Shown here: piece by piece, positions 8,163 to 16,018 of the stretch
Position numbering within the stretch: the first letter of the stretch is position 1
How the letters are laid out: each line of letters begins with the position of its first letter
NCBI GenBank assembly: GCA_965601475.1
Contig: OZ271832.1
Coordinates: forward strand, 6,014,001-6,078,000
DNA: 64,000 bases
Reading direction: 5' to 3'
DNA from: JAWPMT01 sp965601475
GTDB lineage: Bacteria > Bacteroidota > Bacteroidia > Cytophagales > Cyclobacteriaceae
Made by a program: the position numbers and the translations under genes
Notes under the pieces: model-generated
Database searches by the model: none
The model's input: the letters and a program-made list of their open reading frames with translations, nothing else
What the model was told of the DNA's origin: nothing

Positions 8163-9416
8163 ATGGCTAAAAAAGCGAAAAAGAGAAAGCCCGTAAGAAG
8201 CTACCAGCCACCCGGTCGAAAGGTAGAAGCACGTCTCATGGCGCGATATCGTGAGCGGCTACTGGAGATTTGCAATGTCCTAGGTGCCCGGGCATTGATG
8301 GAAAAACTACCTGAAAGGGAAATGAAGATCATGTACCTAATTCGATTAAGACAGCCCCAAGTCAAATTGGAAAAGAAATTGGCAAAACATAGTCATATCA
8401 CTAAACACCTAAACCAGGAGTTGGACAAGTGCCTGAAGGCCATGACTTTTCGATTCCCAGGCTCATCGGTCGACCTGCCAGCACCAGAGTACTTCACCTA
8501 CATACTTACAATAAAACATTGGCTGCTCACACTGAGACCCAATCAAGCCATCAACAAGAATGAAATCGAGCAAAAACTACGACCCCTTCTGGAATTGACC
8601 GAGAGCCGGGAAAACCCACAAGCTTTTGCTGAGGGGTACTATCAGTTCCAGGCCTACCGAATGACACATTCACCCGATAAGTACCTTTACTACTTCACGA
8701 TCGAAGAGATGATAGTGAGTTTTCCCAGACCAGTACTAAAGCTCAACTATGTGCTCAAGGTTAAAGATTGTGAACGACGCAAGGTATCATTCAATGGCAA
8801 AAAACGAGAGGTATTTCGCGTCTATGCCTGGGAAGCCGCGGAAATCTATAATCTCGTCATAGATGGAAGAGCATTCGGCAAGGGAAACGCCGATAGGAAA
8901 GAACTGGAAGTATATATTCAAAAACACAGCCTGGAAAGATTAAACGAGAGGTTGGACATATTCGACCTCGGCAGCCTCTACGGCGCTTTGGCAAACTCAC
9001 TCCTGCTCAACAAGCCTTTGCCTGGCAGGGGCAATAAGGTACTCGTCCCCTACCACTACTTTGGTCATCTATTGGGCTATCTGCCAATTGAATTAGTTGA
9101 GGACATCGCAGTGATAAAGACGTTTCTCTTCCTGACCAACGATGGTACTCCCCAAGGCAGGAAATTGCAAAGAAGACTTGGTCTCGGCAAAATCGATAAG
9201 GCCTACACAGGTTTGGATAAACTGAGTACCTACGCTCATGGCGATTTGAATGAAGATGAAACATTATGTTCGATACTCGAGGAATCCAACTGCAAACACC
9301 TTTTGAATCTCGACGACGCACTCATCAGCCTGGGTGAAACTAAAAAGGCTCAAATGGATGCAGAAATGATAAAGCGTTATTTGTGGCCTGAGTTGAGACT
9401 GGAAAACTTCCTTTAG
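8163..9416 (+). CDS. Hypothetical protein of 417 residues, no recognised family
   Basis: Long, well-formed reading frame with no signal peptide or membrane segment. The N-terminus is very basic (MAKKAKKRKPVRSYQPPGRK), suggesting nucleic-acid contact. Residues 30-110 look helical. A central part (about 190-260) holds KHSLERLNERLDI, which resembles the H-x3-R-x3-R pattern of DUF4258 and RelE-like folds. That resemblance is weak and is inference only. The C-terminal part has GYLPIELVEDIAVIKTFLF and a TPQGRKLQRRLGLG stretch. It stands alone between a hairpin-rich leader and the repeat block, a setting typical of accessory DNA. Function cannot be assigned. Confidence 0.75.
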   Translation: MAKKAKKRKPVRSYQPPGRKVEARLMARYRERLLEICNVLGARALMEKLPEREMKIMYLIRLRQPQVKLEKKLAKHSHITKHLNQELDKCLKAMTFRFPGSSVDLPAPEYFTYILTIKHWLLTLRPNQAINKNEIEQKLRPLLELTESRENPQAFAEGYYQFQAYRMTHSPDKYLYYFTIEEMIVSFPRPVLKLNYVLKVKDCERRKVSFNGKKREVFRVYAWEAAEIYNLVIDGRAFGKGNADRKELEVYIQKHSLERLNERLDIFDLGSLYGALANSLLLNKPLPGRGNKVLVPYHYFGHLLGYLPIELVEDIAVIKTFLFLTNDGTPQGRKLQRRLGLGKIDKAYTGLDKLSTYAHGDLNEDETLCSILEESNCKHLLNLDDALISLGETKKAQMDAEMIKRYLWPELRLENFL

Positions 9417-9657
9417 CTGATCAGAACTCCCGCATGGAACAAAAAAAGATCAAGACAATTACCTACCTCAAAATCATCTATATACAACTCTTCCATAAGG
9501 TCGACTTTCCCCGGTTGGATAAAAAATGTGACTAAAGTCGGTGCCAATACTCCGATCATCCGCACAAAATATTACAATAAGCCAATACCCTCCAGGGCAA
9601 GAGCTGGAACGAGAACAATTTTTTCGAACTCCAATGATCAATCACCGCCACCACTGA

Positions 9658-9773
9658 GCTTTTCTTCTACAAATTCCCAATTGCTTCTCAACCATCGTCT
9701 AATATTATGCTACGAAAGCATGAGATAGGAAAGCGCAGCTACAACCTACGCTTAGAACTATGATGCAAACCAA
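9658..9773. repeat. Left copy of the flanking direct repeat
   Basis: About 116 bp, from AGCTTTTCTTCTACA to TGATGCAAACCAA, matching 12308-12428 with few differences; the right copy has a short insertion. It contains a hairpin with arms AAGCGYAG/CTACGCTT. Confidence 0.85.
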
Positions 9774-9784
9774 TCCCAGGTGGG

Positions 9785-9840
9785 GCCTGTCATGGTGAGC
9801 CTGTCATGGTGAGCGTGTCATGGTGAGCCTGTCGAACCAT
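9785..9840. repeat. 14-bp tandem repeat GCCTGTCATGGTGA, three copies
   Basis: Three consecutive 14-bp copies (9785, 9799 and 9813, the third with one change), then the variant GCCTGTCGAACCAT. With the following AGACAGG it can form CCTGTC-ATGGT/ACCAT-a-GACAGG. The same element occurs with one copy near 10331 and two copies near 11164 and 11984. Confidence 0.85.
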
Positions 9841-10293
9841 AGACAGGGCCTGCAACATCCATGCGCCTGTTTGACCCTCCGACCTGGCTCAGGGTGACAG
9901 CCGCAATAATGCCGGCGAGGACACCAACTGTGAATTCAATCTAATCGCTGTCCCCTCCGAGTGGTCGTTCTTTCAAATAGCATGCTTGGAAGCCCGGAAA
10001 AGAACCACGTCACTTCGAGCGAATGCGAGAAGTCCCCAGACAAATGGCAGCTTCTTTTTTACCAGGAAAAGGTCTCCCCTGCCTTGCACTTCGGATCTAC
10101 CTGACAAACCGTGAAGGCATTTGGTCTTCACTACAACACAATGACAACACATTAGCCAAAAACTACCGCTATTGAAATGCAAAGCCAATGTCACCTCGAG
10201 TCCACGAGAGGTCTTTCTCGTCACATAGGGTGCTTGAAGGCCAAAGGGCGCTCATCCATTGACTCCGGGATTGAAAATCCCACCTTATCTGTC

Positions 10294-10323
10294 CTTCGAC
10301 ATGCCTTTCAGAACATGTCGAAG
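10294..10323. repeat. Perfect hairpin, copy 1
   Basis: CTTCGACATG/CATGTCGAAG, 10-bp perfect stem with a 10-nt loop. Identical copies at 11128-11157 and 11946-11975. Confidence 0.85.
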
Positions 10324-10593
10324 AGCAGGGGGCCTGTCATGGTGAGCCTGTCGAACCATAGACAGGGCAGCAACATCCATCCGCCTGTTTGACCCTTCGA
10401 CCTGGCTCAGGGTGACAGCCGCAATAATGCCGGCGATGACACCAATTGTGAATTGAATCTAATCGCTGTCTCCTCCGAGTGGTCGTTCTTTCAAATAGCA
10501 TGCTTGGAAGCCCAGAAAAGAACCACGTCACTTCGAGCGAATGCGAGAAGTCCCCAGACAAATGGCAGCTTGTCTTTGTGTAGTTTAAAGCTT

Positions 10594-10757
10594 TGTACAC
10601 CGTGCTTCCAAGAAATTTCAAACGGTGTACAGTCCTGTACACCACTCGGCACAAAAAAATTTCACGGTGTACAGGGGTGTACACCGCTTGGTAGAAAAAA
10701 ATCACACGGTGTACAGTGCCATACACCAAAAATTATCTGTAAACAAAATGGTGTACA
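10594..10757. repeat. Array of TGTACACC palindromes, 42-bp period, first array
   Basis: Repeated CGGTGTACA-N4-TGTACACCG palindromes separated by A-rich spacers of about 20 bp that resemble each other (for example AAAAAAATTTCA). Adjacent palindromes repeat every 42 bp. The outermost half-sites are single. Because the spacers are similar and short, this is not a CRISPR array. Confidence 0.85.
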
Positions 10758-10823
10758 AAATCTTACTTCGAACAAGCTAAAATGGCCTTTCCTTGAATGA
10801 GAGTGGAGCGTCGATAACAAAAA

Positions 10824-10885
10824 GGTCCAAGGGACGGGGTCGCGGAGACGCTGGAACCAGTTTTTGTCTTTTTACAACCTTGGAC
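10824..10885. repeat. Inverted repeat GGTCCAAGG/CCTTGGAC
   Basis: 8-bp arms about 45 nt apart, enclosing a GC-rich GACGGGGTCGC and a T-rich stretch. It recurs in the next unit near 11670-11733. Confidence 0.6.
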
Positions 10886-11127
10886 TGATCAAGGCTCAAA
10901 CTAAACCTTCGAATGGATTCAAAAATATTTTCGTACTTTCCTTGATTGCTACGTCCTTTTACTAAAATGAACAAGGCCCTTCTGGCTAGCGCCTTTGCAA
11001 CGGATTCCTCTTCCTAGACGCTATGTCGCCTCGGACACGAGAGATCTTTCTTGTCATGTAGGATACTTGAAGGCCAAAGGGCGCTCATCCTTTTGTTGCG
11101 GGATTAGAAAATCCCACCTTATCTGTC

Positions 11128-11157
11128 CTTCGACATGCCTTTCAGAACATGTCGAAG
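11128..11157. repeat. Perfect hairpin, copy 2
   Basis: Same 10-bp stem and loop as at 10294-10323. Confidence 0.85.
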
Positions 11158-11441
11158 AGCAGGGGGCCTGTCATGGTGAGCCTGTCATGGTGAGCCTGTC
11201 GAACCATAGACAGGGCAGCAACATCCATGCGCCTGTTTGACCCTTCGACCTGGCTCAGGGTGACAGCCGCAATAATGCCGGCGAGGACACAACTGTGAAT
11301 TCAATCTAATCGCTGTCCCCTCCGAGTGGTCGTTCTTTCAAAATAGCATGCTTGGAAGTCCGGAAAAGAACCCCGTCACTTCGAGCGAATGCGAGAAGTC
11401 CCCAGACAAATGGCAGCTTGCCTTTGTGTAGTTCAAAGTTT

Positions 11442-11605
11442 TGTACACCGTGATTCCAATAAATTTCAAGCGGTGTACAGTCCTGTACACCACTCGGCTC
11501 AAAAATACTTCACGGTGTACAGGGGTGTACACCGCTTGGTAGAAAAAAATCACACGGTGTACAGTGCTATACACCAAAAATTTTCTATAAACAAAACGGT
11601 GTACA
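11442..11605. repeat. Array of TGTACACC palindromes, second array
   Basis: Same length (164 bp) and layout as 10594-10757. There are scattered differences in the spacers, while the palindromic cores are nearly unchanged, which suggests the cores are under constraint (inference). Confidence 0.85.
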
Positions 11606-11945
11606 AAATCTTACTTCGAACAAGCTAAAATGGCCTTTCCTTGAATGAGAGTGGAGCGTCGATAACAAAAAGGTCCAAGGGACGGGGTCGCAGAGACGCT
11701 GGAACCAGTTTTTGTCTTTTTACAACCTTGGACTGGTCAAGGCCCAAACTAGACCTTCGAATGGATTCAAACATATTTTCTCGCTTCCCTTAGGCCCTTC
11801 TGGCTAGCGTCTTTGCAACGCATTCCTCTTCCCAGACGCTATGTCACCTCGAGTCCACGAGAGGTCTTTCTCGTCACATAGGGTGCTTGAAGGCCAAAGG
11901 CGCTCATCCATTGACTCCGGGATTGAAAATCCCACTTTATCTGTC

Positions 11946-11975
11946 CTTCGACATGCCTTTCAGAACATGTCGAAG
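11946..11975. repeat. Perfect hairpin, copy 3
   Basis: Same 10-bp stem and loop as at 10294-10323. Confidence 0.85.
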
Positions 11976-12254
11976 AGCAGGGGGCCTGTCATGGTGAGCC
12001 TGTCATGGTGAGCCTGTCGAACCATAGACAGCTGCAACATCCATGCGCCTGTTTGACCCTTGGATCTAGCTCAGGGTGACAGCCGCAATAATGCCGGCGA
12101 GGACACCAATTGTGAATTCAATCTAATCGCAGTCCCCTCCGAGTGGTCGTTCTTTCAAATAGCATGCTTGGAAGCCCGGAAAAGGTCTCCCTGCCTTGCA
12201 CTTCGGATCGAGATGACCAACCGGTAGAGAAATCGTCTCTACAAAGTCTCCACT

Positions 12255-12303
12255 GAGCGTAGATTGCAGCTACGCTCGAATATCACCTCCATTCCGATGG
12301 AGG
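12255..12303. repeat. Two adjacent perfect hairpins
   Basis: GAGCGTAG/CTACGCTC (12255-12277, 7-nt loop) is followed by CCTCCA/TGGAGG (12286-12303, 6-nt loop). They lie just before the right flanking repeat. Confidence 0.7.
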
Positions 12304-12307
12304 GGTC

Positions 12308-12428
12308 AGCTTTTCTTCTACAATTCCCAATTGCTTCTCAACTACCGTCTAATACTGTTACATGCTACGAAAGCATGAGATCGGAAAGCGTAGCTGCAAC
12401 CTACGCTTAGAACTATGATGCAAACCAA
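12308..12428. repeat. Right copy of the flanking direct repeat
   Basis: Matches 9658-9773. It includes CATGCT/AGCATG and AAGCGTAG/CTACGCTT hairpins and an extra CTGTTAC not present on the left. Confidence 0.85.
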
Positions 12429-12574
12429 GGGGCCTTTCAAGCTGAGCTGTTTGAAACAATTTCAACAACCTAAGAATTTTTCACTTCAATCATAACTGAT
12501 GTATCGTGAAGGACTATCCACATTCGATAATCCACTTCATCCCCTTCTCTATTCTTGTAGGAGACGGCAATAAC

Positions 12575-15500
12575 TCAAAAGAACGCTGTCAGTTGAAAGC
12601 TCCCAGTATGTACAAATCGATCCATCCCGGATTTTCGCCCGAAATATTGCATTGTCAACTGGAGGCCATTAGCAAGCCGCTGCTGCCAATTGAGGTTCAT
12701 CTGGAAGTTCCTCCCTGGTCGAAGTCCATTGAGCAACGTGTATCCCAGAAACGTATTCTCATCTCCTTCAAAGTCTATGCTGGAGAAAGTAAGCCGACCA
12801 TTGATGTTGCCCTGGATCGCCCGGGAATGAGTGACTTCTAAACTCCATTCATTGGTACTTGAGTTTTCGTCACTGACTTCTGCCGCCTGGTTTTCTTTGA
12901 CTATCAGTTTGTATCCACCTGTCACCCGCCAGGCGGTACCCTGCTGCCATGTCACACGAGGCGTAATGTCCCGTGTTGAAACTTCGAAATTCCGCGACTC
13001 CAGGAAATCAGATGCATTGACCAAATTGCCAATCGTAGTGGAAAGGGTGAACACGTACATCTCTAAAAACCCAATTCTGGTACTCTGAAACCAGCTGACT
13101 TCGTCAGTTTGCTCAAAACCATTCGTCAGAAGTTGACGACGTTCACGATCGTTGTAGCTAAGCTCAACACCGAACCCAGGATTGACTCGATTGTAGAAAA
13201 CTGAGTATCGCGCCTGATTCCTCCGGCTGATGATCTGATCGTCAGCCTGGAAAGCAGTATAGGGATTGATACGTTTATTCAGAGATGCATTCGAGGTTTT
13301 GTTATCCAGATTGAGATTGACCTGATACGAAAGTTTGGACAATAACTTCAAAATGCCAGCACGTTGACGCCATCCCCGCGGCATAGAGACGTCCACATTA
13401 TGTACGTACTGGTTGCGGAAGACCGTGATGTATTCATCAGTCGGGACAAACAATTTGATGTACTGCCGCTCGTCCGGATTAATGGCTTCATAGAATTCAT
13501 TTAAGTCTTGGATGCCATCTTCGTTTTCATCCCGCCAGGTATGGGTACCTTCACCGGTATTAACGAGTATATAAATGAACTCCTGCCGTAGCTCCCTACC
13601 ATTAGATATGGCTAGCGACATGTTGCTTCGCACATGATTGTCCCAAAAACCATTCACTGACAAGAGCCTACCTTGTACCTGATCGGTACGCATGTCATTC
13701 ACCTTGTCATCTACTATCCGATAGTTGAAGTCTACCTGCGCCCTTTGTCCGCTGCCAGAACTGCCCAATGTCAAGTTAAAATTATCCGCTTCCGTGAAGT
13801 CCTCCAGATTACCTTCAACAGGGAGTTGATCATTTCTTTTACTGTACGCAAAACGATATCGCCACCGAGTAGAGTCAGGGTTCTGGAGATAAAATTGACT
13901 TTCAGTGAAGTGCATTACGGACCTGAGCACACTGTCTGTCCCGATTGACCTTATGACGTTCTGGTCTGACGTAAATGAATACCCTGGTACTATCACGTTA
14001 TTCATGGCCCTGACATCTGTTCTGGTCTGCAGCCAATCTGCTTCGGTATTCTCCTGATCATTGTCCAACAACCTATATGCACCTGATAAGCGTATAGGCC
14101 CCAGCTGTTCGCTAAAATCAAAGGTTTGTCTCCAACCATTGTAGGTTCCGCGATTGCGATTTTCCAATTGATATTGATAATGCGTCAACGCAGCACCCTG
14201 CAGTCTCCATCCCAGCATGGTGAGCGTTTGGTCGGCCCTGGTCGTATCTTCAGCAAATACCCAATCTCTATCAAATTCTATGTAGCGGAAACGATCAATG
14301 GGCTCAAAATACCTTTGATTGAATTCGAAGCTTCCGAATAGCGAGCCATATAAATTGCCTATTCGGAAAGTGGAATCAACTCTAGCTTCTCCCCTCCATG
14401 ACACACCGGTATTGTCCTCATCATCAATGGGTGAAAGTAGATTGAGGTCCCTCTCGGAAACCCCTATCTCCTGGTTGAACTTGAATTTCCCCAGCTGGGA
14501 TTGGCTTCCCACCACAAACATTTGACGTTGGTCGGGTGGTGTGACCTCGACTACAGGTTCGAATCTACCCTGGGGTATGCCATCTATGGGTGCGGTCCAT
14601 GCATAAACTCGGCCATTGGCAGTGGAAGTAGCGAGGTTGTAATTTCCCTGGTTGGGCCCCAACTCCGTAAATCGTACATTGTAGAATGCTTCACTTGGAT
14701 CAACGGAGTAAATGAATACCTCGAAAGACGCTCCGTCAACAATCGTATCTCTTCGGGCATATAAGATCCGCTCTTCCACAAACCCTATTGAATCTGCACT
14801 TTGCACGAAAGCCCCGGATTGGCCATCATCCAATACCGAGAGCGCGGCTCTCCCGTTACCATCCAGATCAAGGGTGGCGGTGTTGTTGGGATTATCCCGC
14901 TCACGATAGAAGGAAAAATAGGCCCTGTGGTTCGCGTGGGAAAACTCCTGGCTCAAAGCCAGATTTGATCTTGCGTAGCTTTGCTCAAGAAACTCAAAAT
15001 CCACCCTGATCCGGGTAAATCGTGTTATGACCACATTAGTGTTGAAAATGATCTCCCCAAGGTTGTAGTCAATTACATAGTCACGCTCAAAACCACGTTC
15101 CAGTTGTCTCCCATCCACGAAGACGCGCTCGGAGTTTGCCAGGACGATAATGAAACGTTGGCCTTCAGGACCTCTAACGCGATAAGGTCCCTGTACACCC
15201 TCAATAGGATCTATGGAAATCGAAGCAAACTGTCCTTTTGCAATGGAGGCTGACAGGCGACTCTCTGAACGCCATCCTGAACTCAGACCTTTCCGATAAC
15301 TCAGGGTACCTCCTTGAACATTTTTGTAGAATTTTAGAAAGTAACTGTCTTCAACCGGATTGCTAAGAACAACATCCCCTAATGTCAAGTCGAAATCGTC
15401 ATTGTACAGTTTGATAAAAACATTGTCAAAATCCCGCAATTGCTGTGTGTTCCCATCCGGTTGGTAGGGTATATTCTGGTCAGTGATCACCGCTGATACG

Positions 15501-16018
15501 CTCAAGTCATCGTTGAGCTGCCCTTCCATGACTAAGTTGAGGCTGGAGTTGATGAATACATTTTGTCGGTTGCCTACAGATATTCCTCGGGTGATGGCAC
15601 CGGACTTACTTATCCCCGGAGTAGTGAATAGCTCATTACGCACGTCGGGTATTTCCTGGTTGAAGTTCACACCCCCCAGAGGGTCTGCTCCTGTCCAATC
15701 GTAATTTGCTATGTCACGAATGAAGAAAGGACTTGTCAACAAAGGGCTGATAACGCGATAACAGACCTCCAATTCTTCTTCAGGCTCGATTTCGAGTACC
15801 AATACCTGTTTGTCTTCATCATACCGGTAGCCTACTTCACGAGAGGTGGTGATACTGTTGGGGTCAACGGGGATGCTGTCCAGTAAAACTTCCTGAGGGC
15901 CTGTGATTCGTTTACAGCGAAGATTGCTTTGCGCGGTAGCACCATGCAGAACGCATATTGAAATTAAGCTAATCGCTAACCTTAGGAAGCAAAATGGTGA
16001 AGGTCGTTCCCTCCCCAA
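12575..16018 (-). CDS. Large predicted outer-membrane beta-barrel protein
   Basis: About 1,147 residues from the proposed start. A signal peptide (hydrophobic run LRLAISLISICVLHG, then ATAQ) is followed by a short N-terminal domain and long stretches of alternating hydrophobic/polar residues rich in aromatics, Asn and Arg. It ends in Phe-Phe, as many outer-membrane barrels do. No plug or TonB box was recognised, and the function is unknown. An ATG at 16084 in frame would give 1,169 residues but overlap the kinase gene by 116 bp and put about 35 polar residues before the signal peptide. A TTG at 16018 gives a better signal peptide and is chosen with moderate confidence. It is the last gene of the respiratory gene train and overlaps the kinase gene. 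Confidence 0.75.
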   Translation of the reverse strand: MGRERPSPFCFLRLAISLISICVLHGATAQSNLRCKRITGPQEVLLDSIPVDPNSITTSREVGYRYDEDKQVLVLEIEPEEELEVCYRVISPLLTSPFFIRDIANYDWTGADPLGGVNFNQEIPDVRNELFTTPGISKSGAITRGISVGNRQNVFINSSLNLVMEGQLNDDLSVSAVITDQNIPYQPDGNTQQLRDFDNVFIKLYNDDFDLTLGDVVLSNPVEDSYFLKFYKNVQGGTLSYRKGLSSGWRSESRLSASIAKGQFASISIDPIEGVQGPYRVRGPEGQRFIIVLANSERVFVDGRQLERGFERDYVIDYNLGEIIFNTNVVITRFTRIRVDFEFLEQSYARSNLALSQEFSHANHRAYFSFYRERDNPNNTATLDLDGNGRAALSVLDDGQSGAFVQSADSIGFVEERILYARRDTIVDGASFEVFIYSVDPSEAFYNVRFTELGPNQGNYNLATSTANGRVYAWTAPIDGIPQGRFEPVVEVTPPDQRQMFVVGSQSQLGKFKFNQEIGVSERDLNLLSPIDDEDNTGVSWRGEARVDSTFRIGNLYGSLFGSFEFNQRYFEPIDRFRYIEFDRDWVFAEDTTRADQTLTMLGWRLQGAALTHYQYQLENRNRGTYNGWRQTFDFSEQLGPIRLSGAYRLLDNDQENTEADWLQTRTDVRAMNNVIVPGYSFTSDQNVIRSIGTDSVLRSVMHFTESQFYLQNPDSTRWRYRFAYSKRNDQLPVEGNLEDFTEADNFNLTLGSSGSGQRAQVDFNYRIVDDKVNDMRTDQVQGRLLSVNGFWDNHVRSNMSLAISNGRELRQEFIYILVNTGEGTHTWRDENEDGIQDLNEFYEAINPDERQYIKLFVPTDEYITVFRNQYVHNVDVSMPRGWRQRAGILKLLSKLSYQVNLNLDNKTSNASLNKRINPYTAFQADDQIISRRNQARYSVFYNRVNPGFGVELSYNDRERRQLLTNGFEQTDEVSWFQSTRIGFLEMYVFTLSTTIGNLVNASDFLESRNFEVSTRDITPRVTWQQGTAWRVTGGYKLIVKENQAAEVSDENSSTNEWSLEVTHSRAIQGNINGRLTFSSIDFEGDENTFLGYTLLNGLRPGRNFQMNLNWQQRLANGLQLTMQYFGRKSGMDRFVHTGSFQLTAFF

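Larger units (their letters stand above)
10188..12190. repeat. Tandem composite repeat, period about 818-835 bp
   Basis: The unit starts at ATGTC(A/G)CCTCG (10188, 11023, 11841). In order it holds a head with GGGCGCTCATCC, a perfect 10-bp hairpin CTTCGACATG/CATGTCGAAG, the CCTGTCATGGTGA element, TTCGACCTGGCTCAGGGTGA, CACTTCGAGCGAATGCGAG, the TGTACACC palindrome array, and a GGTCCAAGG..CCTTGGAC inverted repeat. The third copy stops before the palindrome array. Confidence 0.85.
9417..12574. repeat. 3.1-kb non-coding repeat block
   Basis: No credible gene in about 3.1 kb. 9417-9657 shows nothing clear. From 9658 to 12428 it is a mosaic: a flanking direct repeat (9658-9773 and 12308-12428) encloses four versions of a composite unit, complete in two places (10188-11022 and 11023-11840) and partial at 9782-10060 and 11841-12190. 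Units carry several classes of short hairpin. Open frames here arise from repeats and differ between copies. 12429-12574 is a plain spacer before the end of the outer-membrane protein gene. Confidence 0.85.

Noticed and set aside
9528..9728. Small coding frames in the repeat block, such as 9528-9728, 10453-10800, 10777-10974 and 10995-11240
   Set aside because: They run through repeats and hairpins, differ between copies, and have no recognisable protein features.
10594..10757. CRISPR array
   Set aside because: Repeats are palindromic half-sites of 8-9 bp, and the spacers are short and alike; no cas genes are near.
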